Below are positions 55,501 through 57,675 of a stretch of 64,000 nucleotides of DNA, in pieces; the stretch's first letter is position 1, and every line of letters begins with the position of its first letter. The notes beneath the pieces are model-generated. The model saw nothing but the letters and a program-made list of their open reading frames with translations. It was not told where the DNA came from and made no database searches. Origin of the DNA: Agelas oroides (Eukaryota > Porifera > Demospongiae > Agelasida > Agelasidae); assembly GCA_949130485.1 (NCBI GenBank), contig OX422190.1:7656167-7720166 (forward strand), written 5' to 3'. A program made the position numbers and the translations under genes.

Positions 55501-55928
55501 CTCTCTATCAGCCTTGGTCTCTCTATCAGCCTTGGTCTCTCTATGAGCCTTGGTCTCTCTATCAGCCTTGGTCTCTCTATCAGCCTTGGTCCCTCTATCA
55601 GCCTTGGTCTTTGAATGCACGGTTTGGACATGTGTACTTGAATGCTTGTTTGCTATCATCTCTGCTAAGGCATTATCATTTCCTCCAGCAGGATCACCCA
55701 CAGCTTCCACCAGCATCCTCCAGGTAGGACGACCATGTCTCTGGTAGTCGTAACCTTTCTGCAGCCACTTGAGAATAACTGCTTGAAGACAATCGTGAGG
55801 GTTTCCAGGATGAGCAGCTGCAATTGCACTCTGGTCAGAAGGTAGTAGTCCCAAAGCGAGGCACATACTGGACCACCTCCTGGCTAGACCATTCACTTCA
55901 TGGTATACATGACAGGTATCCTTCCCAG
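7417..55928 (-). CDS. Giant Death-NACHT-LRR receptor (NLR), 5' exon missing
   Basis: Gene model: 54105-55928 (two Death-like domains), 52509-54039 (NACHT), then 33 LRR exons down to 7417. Every join tested keeps frame: the large exons join in phase 1, the NACHT-to-LRR join and all LRR joins are phase 2. All 33 LRR exons lack in-frame stops. Without exon skipping the product would exceed 2,000 residues with about 33 LRRs, far more than a usual NLR. By family knowledge it would be a cytosolic sensor: LRRs fold back on the NACHT ATPase until a ligand or disturbance is sensed, then NACHT oligomerises and the Death domains recruit signalling partners. The terminal exon is unclear; reading through the last donor gives AAG-TAA, a stop at once. 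It could instead be several transcripts sharing one head. The first exon (start codon plus one base) lies right of 55928 and was not recognised. Confidence 0.75.
7592..7666 (-). CDS. LRR exon, type B, 9 nt short
   Basis: 75 nt, starts LRHNDTGAIALANALQ. Compared with other B exons three residues between Asn and the Thr-Gly are gone, so the repeat is shortened but in frame. Acceptor TTCACTACAG, donor GTAAGC. Confidence 0.8.
7667..9364. other. LRR intron, left part, mostly unrecognised
   Basis: Besides the palindrome at 8462-8511 I see only CA-rich low-complexity sequence near 8230-8275 and no gene. A tRNA-like B box (GGTTCAAATCG, minus strand, near 7998-8010) lacks matching stems. Confidence 0.5.
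8462..8511. repeat. 50-bp palindrome
   Basis: Perfect 16-bp outer arms (TAGGACAAGATCATGT and complement), continuing with a near-complementary GCACAA/TTGTGA around TATATT. Isolated hairpin in an LRR intron. Confidence 0.75.
9365..9512 (+). repeat. Dispersed repeat carrying TGACGTCA (family R1)
   Basis: Contains GTGACGTCACGTAAG, then GGAGTCG..GTGAGG, GTAGTAAAGCTGGTGAA and GGGGTAAGTGCACCATGGC, in the order seen in copies near 23790, 25615, 63340 and 63890. No coding capacity seen. Confidence 0.7.
9513..9720 (+). repeat. Dispersed repeat, second copy at 41700
   Basis: Shares the pattern GAATAGACGCCACCCTCGAA, then CAAACACCACCCTC, GCGGCTAGTATA and GGTGCACA with 41700-41830. Contiguous with the R1 copy on its left. 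Confidence 0.6.
9927..10658. mobile_element. 732-bp TIR element
   Basis: The ends TACCGTATTCTCTCTAAAAT and its complement (one mismatch in 21) bound a 732-bp segment. Internal copies of the motif GAATTAGAGAGG recur in the subterminal regions at both sides. No transposase is recognisable, so it is non-autonomous. Confidence 0.82.
10757..10885 (+). repeat. R1 repeat, right part only
   Basis: Carries the GGTAAGTGCACCATGG block and the downstream TCTTTTGGCCTGTGTATTGC and GCATCTTGGGGTGTA blocks of family R1. The left part, with the TGACGTCA site, is absent. Confidence 0.65.
10997..11095 (-). CDS. LRR exon, type A, 15 nt long
   Basis: 99 nt, in frame, starts LEQNVLGRIVIDDSGA. It has five extra residues near the acceptor compared with other A exons; the acceptor CTTCCACAG is the usual A acceptor, so the addition is inside the exon. 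Confidence 0.78.
11284..11367 (-). CDS. LRR exon, type B
   Basis: 84 nt, starts LGYNVLTPTGVKALAI, ends with the B hallmark KSLEEV. Donor GTGAGT. The intron past the donor keeps the B-type block TTGTAAACTGAG. Confidence 0.85.
11368..12289. other. LRR intron, nothing coding recognised
   Basis: The B-acceptor flank shared with other units (GTTGCTATGGCAATGATAAC, 11432-11451) is present. The rest shows no repeat or gene I recognise. Confidence 0.45.
12290..13262 (+). repeat. Long dispersed repeat (family R2)
   Basis: Reverse-complement copy at 61640-62460 and a partial direct copy at 58885-59320. Shared blocks include CAGTTATCATTGAAGTATCT (12376-12395), GGTAGCAGACTACC (12612-12625) and CACCGACCGACATCTCTCAA (12765-12784). 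The right end has degenerate TTTCTTT-GGTGC sequence. No intact protein is seen; origin unknown. Confidence 0.75.
13795..14100 (+). repeat. Dispersed repeat (family R3)
   Basis: Begins with a T-rich run and CTCCAAGTGGAAAGAAAATGG, followed by AGTATCGGGTGTAGGTGGC, CACTTCCAGGTGGTGAGCAA and AGAGAAAGGCCATAGGTATG. Two tandem copies occur at 61180-61440 and 61447-61640. Confidence 0.75.
14494..14568. repeat. Inverted repeat, 19-bp arms
   Basis: Arms TAATAGTTATATCCCTCCC (14494-14512) and its exact complement (14550-14568) enclose a 37-base loop. Confidence 0.8.
14570..14649. repeat. Inverted repeat, 22-bp arms
   Basis: Arms ATAACCTGTTACCTAGGCAA plus CA, with the perfect complement at 14628-14649. 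Directly adjoins the previous inverted repeat; the two probably form one compound small element. Confidence 0.8.
14653..14945 (+). repeat. Direct duplication, about 175-bp period
   Basis: TATAGCCAAG.GGATTCGAAA and AATAGTCGAATGCAGGCTAG..TATGTG.GCCA, followed by GGTAAT.GAAGGGGGATAGAC, occur at 14653-14765 and again at 14832-14945. Confidence 0.75.
14950..16003. other. LRR intron, nothing firm
   Basis: An R3-like end (TTTCTTTCCACTTGAGGAGC) sits at 15798-15817 next to an A-rich run. A weak tRNA-like B box lies near 15920-15935 on the minus strand. No gene seen. Confidence 0.4.
16004..16087 (-). CDS. LRR exon, type A
   Basis: 84 nt, starts LGWNRIGSEGAIALAD, ends NQSLKTLK. Acceptor TTTTCCACAG, donor GTAAGT. 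Confidence 0.88.
16201..16661. mobile_element. Fold-back element with 8-bp target duplication
   Basis: The long arms, about 150 bp each, are near-perfect complements: left starts TCTAGCCTCGGTCCCAGGCC, right ends GGCCTGGGACTGAGGCTA. It is flanked by GAATAGAT on both sides (16193-16200 and 16662-16669), an 8-bp duplication as made by hAT-type transposases. The arms contain CACGTGAATGACGTCA. No transposase. Confidence 0.88.
17047..17130 (-). CDS. LRR exon, type B
   Basis: 84 nt, starts LRSNGLSNTGAIALAR, ends HSLEELK. Acceptor CACTGCAG, donor GTAAGT. Confidence 0.88.
17413..17496 (-). CDS. LRR exon, type A
   Basis: 84 nt, starts LERNGVGDSGATELAD, ends NKSFRTLK. Acceptor TTCACACAG, donor GTAACT. 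Only 282 bases separate it from the B exon at 17047, so these two form a compact A/B pair. Confidence 0.87.
17497..18535. other. LRR intron, nothing coding recognised
   Basis: No gene or clear repeat. A short GGTCCAGTTTTAACTGGACC palindrome is at 17640-17659. Confidence 0.5.
18536..19060 (+). repeat. Dispersed repeat (family R4)
   Basis: Opens with CTCTCGAAAATACACCCACC and closes near GGGGATGTATTTTTGGAAGC, so its ends look inverted. The interior (CTGGAAGAACGGCAGTTTCG, TCAGTGGTGACAGGGGACGA) recurs in diverged form at 28640-29080. Confidence 0.7.
19061..21642. other. LRR intron with degenerate internal repeats, no gene
   Basis: At 20080-20100 and 20221-20240 the stretch GACAGAGGGAGGCAGGCAAG is repeated, within a zone rich in ATCCATGGAT-type sequence (19950-20400). 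An (AT)n run lies at 20608-20628. The remainder shows nothing I recognise. Confidence 0.5.
21643..21726 (-). CDS. LRR exon, type B
   Basis: 84 nt, starts LRNNGLTATGAIALAK, ends NSLEELK. Acceptor CACTGCAG, donor GTGAGT followed by the conserved B intron block (TTGTGAACTGAGTGTCTTGC). Confidence 0.88.
22072..22196 (-). repeat. R1 repeat, reverse orientation
   Basis: Complement of the R1 blocks: CTCATCCCAGGAATG, ACCAGCTATACCACCATCAC, TTACGTGATTCACACGTTCA. The TGACGTCA site is decayed here. Confidence 0.65.
22197..23630. other. LRR intron, no gene recognised
   Basis: R4-like fragments (AAAGAGCACCCACTCATGAA, 22688-22710) are present. Otherwise nothing convincing is visible. Confidence 0.4.
23631..23998. 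repeat. Two R1 copies, head to head
   Basis: A reverse R1 copy (23631-23765) meets a forward copy (23790-23998) that includes GTGTAGCTGGTGAAGGGAGG and TGGGGTAAGTGCATCATGGC. Together they form an imperfect inverted pair. Confidence 0.65.
24393..24476 (-). CDS. LRR exon, type A
   Basis: 84 nt, starts LEGNRIGDSGATALAD, ends NKSLRTLK. Acceptor CTTTCATAG, donor GTATGT. Confidence 0.87.
24477..25142. other. LRR intron, nothing recognised
   Basis: The A-exon acceptor flank is conserved just upstream. The rest is unrecognised. Confidence 0.4.
25143..25226 (-). CDS. LRR exon, type B
   Basis: 84 nt, starts LRDSDMTTTGAIVLIR, ends NSLEELK. More diverged than most B exons (Asp-Ser in place of Asp-Asn, Ile-Arg for Ala-Arg) but open. 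Confidence 0.85.
25615..25870 (+). repeat. R1 repeat, nearly full
   Basis: Contains the decayed site TGACATCACGTGAGC, then GGTGTAGCTGGTGAAAGGAG, TTCCTGGGTTAAGTGCACTA, TTCCTCTGGCCTGCGTG and CATCTTGTGCTGTAAC. Forward copy. Confidence 0.72.
26055..26156. repeat. Fragments of the TAGCCTCG fold-back family
   Basis: TAGCCTCGGAATGAGAC is complementary to GTCTCATTCCCAGGC nearby, followed by CCTGGGAACAAGGCTAG, the family's right end. A rearranged or internally deleted copy. Confidence 0.6.
26405..26919. mobile_element. Non-autonomous element with 15-bp TIRs
   Basis: The ends AACCCTTTAACTACT and AGTAGTTAAAGGGTT are exact complements. The same element, without its left part, opens the window at 1-317. 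No transposase. Confidence 0.8.
27428..27888. mobile_element. TIR element (family R5) inserted next to LRR exon
   Basis: The ends ATTGTGGGGGCGAGCCTGAG and CTCAGGCTCGTCCCAAT are near complements. In the sister introns at 34010 and 43480 the flanks run together as CATGCATACAATAACTATTG, so this copy interrupts a formerly continuous intron. Confidence 0.8.
27929..28024 (-). CDS. LRR exon, subtype A' (96 nt)
   Basis: 96 nt, starts LDWNRYQWTRIGDRGA, then ATALADLRV. A' differs from A by seven inserted residues containing YQW near the start and a shortened second half. Acceptor ATTTATAG, donor GTAAGT. Confidence 0.85.
28640..29085 (+). repeat. R4 repeat, diverged copy
   Basis: Matches 18580-19040 in scattered blocks (GGAGAGGGAGCGTTTAGTCG, CCAGAAGAATGGCAGCTTTG, GATGACAAGAGACAACC). 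Confidence 0.65.
29200..29283 (-). CDS. LRR exon, type B
   Basis: 84 nt, starts LKDNDLNAIAAINLAK, ends NKSLEELK. Acceptor CTCTGCAG, donor GTGAGT. Confidence 0.87.
29284..30454. other. LRR intron, no gene recognised
   Basis: Holds the conserved B-acceptor flank with X-box-like sequence and an X-box match at 29603. The rest is AT-rich and unrecognised. Confidence 0.45.
29603..29616. promoter_or_regulatory. X-box (RFX-site) match
   Basis: GTTACCATAGCAAC fits the RFX consensus GTNRCC-AT-RGYAAC at every position. It lies in an LRR intron. The function is inferred only from the motif. Confidence 0.35.
30455..30538 (-). CDS. LRR exon, type A
   Basis: 84 nt, starts LESNGIQYQGASALAD, ends NKSLKTLK. 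Nearly identical in protein to the exons at 35740 and 37142. Acceptor TTCCACAG, donor GTAACT. Confidence 0.88.
30847..30930 (-). CDS. LRR exon, type B
   Basis: 84 nt, starts LRDNDLTDTGAIALAR, ends NKSLKELK. Acceptor AATGCAG, donor GTGAGT. Confidence 0.88.
31370..31970. repeat. Dispersed repeat (family R6)
   Basis: Shares blocks with 42380-42463 plus 43034-43100, for example the CAACCCCAC..GACT, CACAGTAGAG and GCATGGCAAGACCAATAGAG blocks. A 155-codon open frame on the minus strand (31439-31906) has no recognisable domain and lies wholly inside this repeat. Confidence 0.6.
31981..32570. mobile_element. TIR element (family R5), second copy
   Basis: Left end CATTGTGGGGCGAGCTTGAG, right end GGGCCTCGTTCATGCAGGC-CTCGCC. 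The interior matches 27428-27888 (TTTATGAGTGCCGTTCATGC; TTTAAAATTTATGGTATATG). Again it lies a few hundred bases from an A' exon. Confidence 0.78.
32897..32992 (-). CDS. LRR exon, subtype A' (96 nt)
   Basis: 96 nt, starts LDSIDYHWTGIGDEGA, then ATALADLRV and NFKTLK. Donor GTGAGT, acceptor TTTAG. Confidence 0.86.
33137..33220 (-). CDS. LRR exon, type B
   Basis: 84 nt, starts LRGNGLTATGVMALAR, ends SKSLEELK. Donor GTAAGT. Confidence 0.88.
33221..34057. other. LRR intron, no gene recognised
   Basis: The conserved B-acceptor flank (33240-33300) and the A'-donor flank (33930-34050) are copies of those in sister introns. The middle is unrecognised. Confidence 0.45.
34058..34153 (-). CDS. LRR exon, subtype A' (96 nt)
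   Basis: 96 nt, starts LDCIGYQWIGIGDDGA, then ATALSDLRV. Donor GTAAGT. Confidence 0.86.
34344..34427 (-). CDS. LRR exon, type B
   Basis: 84 nt, starts LKNNDLTGNGVLALAR, ends NKSLQELK. Donor GTGAGT. Confidence 0.88.
34428..35308. other. LRR intron, no gene recognised
   Basis: Sister sequence to the intron right of 29283 (shared blocks around ATTCAAGGGTGGTGTCTATT and GAAATGAGTTGGCTGT), which supports block duplication of whole exon-intron units. Confidence 0.5.
35309..35702. mobile_element. Fold-back element with TCGAAACGTTGA motif
   Basis: ATGGAAAGAATCTTCTCTGT and the complement of TAACAGAGAATTTCTTTCCAT form the ends. The interior right part reads CACCCTGATGACAACTGGAA, then GTCGAAACGTTGA, a motif shared by ends of many animal retroelements. 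Inserted just upstream of the acceptor side of an A exon. Confidence 0.75.
35740..35823 (-). CDS. LRR exon, type A
   Basis: 84 nt, starts LESNGIQCEGASALAD. Followed on the minus strand by a B exon at 34344; preceded by another A exon (37142) with no B exon between, breaking the alternation. Confidence 0.87.
35824..37141. other. Intron between two A exons, no gene recognised
   Basis: An element-like stretch begins TTTAACCCTTTAATACC (35988). A 94-codon plus-strand frame at 36052-36336 has no known domain. No type B exon is present where one would be expected. Confidence 0.45.
37142..37225 (-). CDS. LRR exon, type A
   Basis: 84 nt, starts LERNGIQCEGASALAD. It ends in AACATTTAT before GTAAGT, unlike the usual CTGAA, so the last residue differs from Lys. 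Confidence 0.85.
37369..37946. mobile_element. TIR element, CAGGCCCGTAG ends
   Basis: Left end CAGGCCCGTAGGCAGGGGG, right end CCTGGCTACGGGCCTG, complementary over about 15 bases with one or two mismatches. About 580 bp, non-coding. Confidence 0.75.
38029..38112 (-). CDS. LRR exon, type B
   Basis: 84 nt, starts LRGNDLMATGAIALAR, ends NSSLEELK. Donor GTGAGT. Confidence 0.88.
39119..39285 (+). CDS. Candidate plus-strand exon, unknown protein
   Basis: Acceptor TCTGACTTATAG, donor CTCCAG|GTGGTG. The open frame reads TDTIEIKIWTFLGTGSKSKA, then QVTVSDDDLSPLAVIPEHSL and VLSQRSDGIKCDLQ, which looks like real coding. Its frame joins the exon at 39537. I do not recognise the family. It lies inside an NLR intron on the opposite strand: a nested gene's 3' end or a transposed gene fragment. 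Confidence 0.4.
39537..39596 (+). CDS. Candidate terminal exon, partner of 39119
   Basis: Acceptor TTGTTTGGTTTCAG. In the phase set by the previous exon it reads DREALLLSLLQTKLPGCV and then TAA. A hairpin follows 47 bases later. The upstream part of this gene was not found. Confidence 0.38.
39643..39680. repeat. Perfect 18-bp-arm hairpin
   Basis: ACTAGTCTCGTGCCCAGC and its exact complement around a 2-base loop. The outer ten bases equal those of the hairpin at 6718-6772. Confidence 0.85.
39934..40548. mobile_element. Fold-back element with 8-bp target duplication
   Basis: The left end CTAGCCTCGTTCCCAGGC and the right end GCCTGGGAACAAGGCTA are near complements. CATCCATC flanks both sides (39926-39933 and 40549-40556). 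The long inner arms include TGACGTCA at 39999 and 40470. Same family as 16201-16661. Confidence 0.87.
40881..40964 (-). CDS. LRR exon, type A
   Basis: 84 nt, starts LEWNVLTSEGATALAN, ends NQSLKTLK. Donor GTAAGT. Confidence 0.87.
41057..41140 (-). CDS. LRR exon, type B
   Basis: 84 nt, starts LRNNGLTDTGTISLAI, ends NKSLEELK. It is only 92 bases from the A exon at 40881, one of the two tightest A/B pairs in the array. Confidence 0.88.
41141..42463. other. LRR intron with two dispersed-repeat pieces
   Basis: 41700-41830 is a copy of the 9513-9720 repeat (GACACTGCCCTGAAACAGTA, GCAGCTAGTATA). 42380-42463 is the left half of an R6 copy. The rest is unrecognised. Confidence 0.55.
42464..43033. mobile_element. 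TAGCCTC-family element nested in an R6 repeat
   Basis: Ends TAGCCTCATCCCCAGG and CCTGAGGACAAGGCTA. R6 sequence continues on both sides (compare 31880-31920), so this element inserted into an R6 copy. Internal frames on both strands show no known domain. Confidence 0.75.
43520..43615 (-). CDS. LRR exon, subtype A' (96 nt)
   Basis: 96 nt, starts LDCTDYQWTGIGDEGA, then ATALADMRV and NFKTLK. Confidence 0.86.
43823..43906 (-). CDS. LRR exon, type B
   Basis: 84 nt, starts LRDNNLTATGAIALAR, ends NKSVEELK. Donor GTGAGT. Confidence 0.88.
44524..44555 (-). repeat. Interstitial telomere-like repeat
   Basis: CCTTACCCTAACCCTAACCC then TGAACCCTAA: about five (CCCTAA) units with small changes, the complement of TTAGGG. 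It lies 77 bases left of the 30-bp satellite. Confidence 0.8.
44632..45125 (+). repeat. 30-bp satellite array, about 16 units
   Basis: Unit of the form TAACTGTGAGTGAGCCTCAC plus ACC-x-GTAGCA. Each unit contains the inverted pair GTGAG/CTCAC, so every unit can form a small stem. Because 30 is a multiple of 3, long open frames exist in several frames and both strands (for example a 10-residue SEPHT-type repeat). This is not good evidence for coding. Confidence 0.88.
45477..45600 (-). repeat. Satellite, inverted block
   Basis: GTGAGGCTCCCTCACAGTTA units here are the reverse complement of the main array, 350 bp away. The block is set inside a former type B exon unit: intron sequence typical of B donors (GACACTCAGTTTACAACTCAC) ends at about 45449 and B-exon-like sequence resumes at about 45613. 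Confidence 0.75.
45612..45632 (-). pseudogene. Type B LRR exon remnant
   Basis: Only CTTTCAGTGGCTTGTTTG of the B exon's 3' part remains, directly fused to the donor flank of the A exon at 45644. The break point resembles that of the remnant at 46833. Confidence 0.5.
45644..45727 (-). CDS. LRR exon, type A
   Basis: 84 nt, starts LKGNRIEDIGASSLAD, ends NQSLKVIK. Acceptor TTTCACAG, donor GTAAGT. Confidence 0.86.
45753..46787. mobile_element. About 1-kb insertion with inverted ends
   Basis: Left end CTCCTGAAAATAGTCCCACC, right end GGGTGTATTTTCGAGAGA. The sister intron right of 46958 reads AGAGAGCACATGT..ATTAGTGCAA without a break, so this copy was interrupted. Internal sequence non-coding. The ends resemble family R4. 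Confidence 0.7.
46833..46857 (-). pseudogene. Type B LRR exon remnant
   Basis: After a normal B donor (ACTCAC), TTAAGTCTTTCCAGTGACTT is the last 20 or so bases of a B exon. It then jumps to the donor flank of the A exon at 46875. Not splice-competent. Confidence 0.65.
46875..46958 (-). CDS. LRR exon, type A
   Basis: 84 nt, starts LEGNRIEDSAASALAD, ends NQSLKTLK. Closest relative is the exon at 45644, consistent with duplication of the block. Confidence 0.87.
47029..47112 (-). CDS. LRR exon, type B
   Basis: 84 nt, starts LRGNGLPSTGAKALAR, ends NQSLKELK. Donor GTGAGT. Confidence 0.88.
47328..47341. promoter_or_regulatory. X-box (RFX-site) match
   Basis: GTTGCCATAGCAAC is a full match to the RFX X-box. 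Close variants recur at the same place in other B-exon flanks. Confidence 0.35.
47373..47655. mobile_element. Pogo/Tigger-like short element
   Basis: Left end CAGTAGACTGTCACTAATCT resembles pogo-group ends. The right side, GGATCAGTGAGGGTCAACTT, is only partly complementary. About 280 bp, non-coding. Confidence 0.45.
47694..47777 (-). CDS. LRR exon, type A
   Basis: 84 nt, starts LGGNAIEESGASALAD, ends NQILKTLK. Pairs with the B exon at 47860, 82 bases away, the tightest pair of the array. Confidence 0.87.
47860..47943 (-). CDS. LRR exon, type B (first of the A/B array)
   Basis: 84 nt, starts LRDSGLTATGTIVLAR, ends NKSLEELK. It is the first A/B-type exon read after the three C exons, 3.3 kb downstream of them on the minus strand. 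Confidence 0.87.
47944..50090. other. Large intron between C and A/B exons
   Basis: No LRR exon, repeat or gene recognised in this 2.1-kb part. The intron as a whole (47944-51213) separates the two LRR exon classes. Confidence 0.5.
50091..50323. mobile_element. MITE with long, nearly perfect arms
   Basis: The left arm from TGAAGGGCTCAGTGGAAAAA and the right arm ending TTTTTCCACTGGGCCCTTCA are complementary over about 100 bases with few mismatches. A 233-bp hairpin. Confidence 0.88.
50324..51213. other. Intron, nothing recognised
   Basis: A GGTGCTTATTTC..GGGTGCTTATTATCC stretch (50510-50540) resembles repeat ends. No gene seen. Confidence 0.45.
51214..51309 (-). CDS. LRR exon, type C, with internal 18-bp duplication
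   Basis: 96 nt against 78 in the other two C exons. The stretch GATAAAGCTGTCATAGCA occurs twice in tandem, giving LAGISDKAVIADKAVIAI. Phase and splice sites are unchanged, so the LRR gains six residues in frame. Confidence 0.85.
51717..51794 (-). CDS. LRR exon, type C
   Basis: 78 nt, starts LAEISDEAVIAIAVVL, ends NQSLKTLK. Acceptor TTTATCCTAG, donor GTGAGT. Confidence 0.87.
52088..52165 (-). CDS. LRR exon, type C (first LRR after NACHT)
   Basis: 78 nt, starts LTGVLDEAVTAIAVAL, ends NHSLQTL. It joins the NACHT exon in phase 2. C exons lack the four-residue segment around Asn that A and B exons have near the start. Confidence 0.87.
52509..54039 (-). CDS. NACHT ATPase exon of the NLR
   Basis: One exon of 510 codons, acceptor CCCCTACATGCAG, donor ATCTGTG|GTAAGT. 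It opens GSEIKKAQDILRQRF. Walker A is GPPGCGKS (exon residues 91-98), Walker B VLFILDGF (164-171), and the sensor-1 strand VVIVTTC is near 202-208; these bind and split the nucleotide that drives oligomerisation. Downstream about 300 residues match the helical region of NLRs (VLGLSDEQIGRQVIRHF, then LPMTWTQLYTSLV). It ends SGITHL, which leads straight into the LRR exons. No stops or missing key residues, so the domain looks functional. The intron separating it from the Death exon is only 65 bp, in contrast to the multi-kilobase LRR introns. Confidence 0.93.
54105..55928 (-). CDS. Death-domain exon of the NLR
   Basis: 608 codons, acceptor TTGTGTACTCAG after a long T-rich tract, donor TTTCAAG|GTCAGC. 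Order: Death domain at residues 8-95 (LARRWSSMCLALGL, ending RPTWRMLVEAVGDPAGG); a charged tandem repeat at about 105-195 (TKADRE units); a Ser/Thr-rich link; about 270 residues I cannot assign (includes FLNWGIVWKAVDAYGI, IIYAYWEGGFTTHQFTFLIP and LCEEDLTILAGKGVQ); and a second Death-like domain at about 500-605 (WKDLAPCFGINQWDLDDLAE, ending LLTYGHIDDAKEVL). Death domains pair with Death domains of adaptors, so this part should signal. The exon starts with two bases of a codon, so a start-codon exon lies to the right; an in-frame GTG in the intron is not a credible start. Confidence 0.9.
55347..55612 (-). repeat. Coding minisatellite, 18-bp unit
   Basis: About 14 tandem copies of an 18-bp unit encode TKADRE, with only a few variants (TKADRG, TKAHRE). 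Units are nearly identical at DNA level, so the copy number probably varies between alleles. The frame is kept whatever the number. The repeat is a highly charged linker right after the first Death domain. Open frames on the other strand here are by-products of the 18-bp period. Confidence 0.92.
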
Positions 55929-56532
55929 CTGAGTACACAACAACAACAACAGCAAAAATAGCAACAAATAAAATTAATGTTAAACTATTTACAGGTAACC
56001 AATTAGTTTGTTTCCAAGTTCAGTTGACTGTACCATATACAGCACAGCTGACAGTACCATATCCAGTTGGTAATTAGATATTGCGAGGCCACCTAAGGTT
56101 TGTAATAAGCAAATTATAATTTAGTGCACCCCAACTCCTTTTGACAATGTCATTTTAGTGAAGGTTTTAATTTAGTTGGGGTACAAACTTCGAAAAAATC
56201 AATTAAACAAATTATTTAGCAGTCATGTAAATCACAGCAATGGAGTCAAGTTACAATAAACTCTGATTATTAAGCCCACCTTATTAAGCCCACCTTGTTA
56301 TATTATTTATTAGGCTCATGCATCGTTCCTGGTAGCTACATAGCATCATTCAGACCTTCCAACTTCGGTCACCTTCAAATTTAGGGATTTCCAAATCAAC
56401 AGGGAAAAAACTCGGAACTTGTACCTAAATCCAGGGGATGTATTTTTTTAGGAACAGTAATTGTAAAAAATCTAACCAAAAAAAAATGCACAAGCATTAC
56501 AAATGACAACAAATAGCTAAGTAATACATGAG
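55929..56532. other. NLR 5' intron region, first exon not found
   Basis: AT-rich. Minus-strand ATG codons followed by donors were looked for; none gives a convincing exon with one leftover base. The promoter was not identified. Confidence 0.5.
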
Positions 56533-56625
56533 ATGTATCCACAGAGTGCGTTAGGTGTTTCCATCTCTGGCGGTTGAGGGTCAATTGCCAGAAGTGGAAA
56601 CCCCTAACACACTCAGTGGATACAT
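56533..56625. repeat. Inverted repeat, about 38-bp arms
   Basis: ATGTATCCACAGAGTGCGTT..GGTGTTTCCA pairs with TGGAAACCCCTAACACACTC..GGATACAT, about 85 percent complementary. Short hairpin element near the NLR 5' end. Confidence 0.8.
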
Positions 56626-56662
56626 GCTCATCGAGTTCGCCTACTGCTTCAATCGAAAGTTT

Positions 56663-56693
56663 GACTAGGGAGAGCCTGGGAATGAGGCTAATG
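56663..56693. repeat. Right end of the TAGCCTCG fold-back family
   Basis: GGGAGAGCCTGGGAATGAGG-CTA matches the right end at 40525-40548. No partner end is visible nearby. Confidence 0.55.
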
Positions 56694-56859
56694 TATCATG
56701 TATCTCCACACAAGTCGATTATGTATGTGCAAGGTGTAGGTGCATAATTCACTCTTGGGTACAATGTGTCCCACAATGCATGTTAAAGGCTGTGTCCACA
56801 ACATTTTTGACAAATATACACAAGTCATACCAAATTGGGCAATCCAGTGTTACTAGTGA

Positions 56860-57290
56860 GCTGTCCACTAAAAGAATGAACAGCACTGAAGTGCAGAACC
56901 CTCGGCGCAAGCTAGATGATAAGTGTTTATGCTTGCCATATGTGTTTGGTTCTGTTCTTACCTGTGCAATTCAGGAGCTCTCTTACTCACTTCGCGGACT
57001 TTGTCTCCCTCTTTCCTCACTAAATTATAACTCTTCCTCAGACAGTAAGGCTTTCCTACGTTTCATTGCGTTCTCAGGCTCCCCAACAGCAGTACACCGT
57101 GCTTTCCTTTTCTTTAATGCGAAGGCATGGCCACAGTCACAAATTGACCTCTTCACTGTGACGTGCACCATGGCATTACACTGTGGGCATATCTTTCTCA
57201 GACGCATAGACCTATTGCACTCCGTTGCATGCACTACAGTATTACACTGTGGGCATACCTTTCTGAACCTCTTGTAAAAGACAGTCACAA
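56860..57290 (-). pseudogene. Broken zinc-ribbon protein (UPF0547-like)
   Basis: An open frame without ATG (57025-57288) encodes two zinc-ribbon-like units: KVCPQCNTVVHATEC (incomplete) and KICPQCNAMVHV..ICDCGHAF, then a basic tail KRRKALLSEEEL. It stops there; shifted by a base the reading continues as LVRKEGDKVREVSKRAPELH and, after a stop, EQNQTHMAS. This layout (zinc ribbon then repeated basic 'KRA-E' units) is familiar from sponge repeat-encoded proteins, some linked to Helitron-type elements. At least one frameshift and one stop make it a relic. Confidence 0.55.
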
Positions 57291-57575
57291 GCGTCTAACA
57301 GGTCTAAGTTCGATGGAAAAACTACAGTACCGCGTGCTCCAAGTTACGTGATCACACATTACCGTTACGTATGTGTTACGGAGAGGTACACGGAAACATT
57401 GCATGTGAAGAAAATGGCTGGCTTAGTCGCGGTATACGTAAGTTTATAACGCTTCTAACTTTTGAACTAAGCAATTTTAGAGAAAACGGCTTTTAGTTTT
57501 ACTGCATTTTCCGCGCTGTACCCGCTGATACTCTCGTTGGACGCCTAAAGGCGCGAGAAGGCAGAATAGAGAAAA

Positions 57576-57655
57576 CGGACACACACACACACACACACAC
57601 ACAGACACACAGGACAACTACTGTAACCCTCGTGCATGTGCGCCGAGGGTTAATA
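57576..57655. repeat. (AC)n and CCCTCG/CGAGGG repeat terminus
   Basis: A (CA)n run at 57579-57614 followed by ACTGTAACCCTCGTGCATGT and GCGCCGAGGGTTAAT, the same end structure as at 2385-2458. Confidence 0.65.
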
Positions 57656-57675
57656 ATATTTACAACTACACATCA

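Noticed and set aside
55250-55747. Plus-strand open frames opposite the TKADRE repeat
   Set aside because: By-products of the 18-bp period on the strand opposite a clear NLR exon.
54091-55938. Protein start at 55938
   Set aside because: The codon there is GTG inside an intron, directly upstream of a strong acceptor; an upstream exon is needed.
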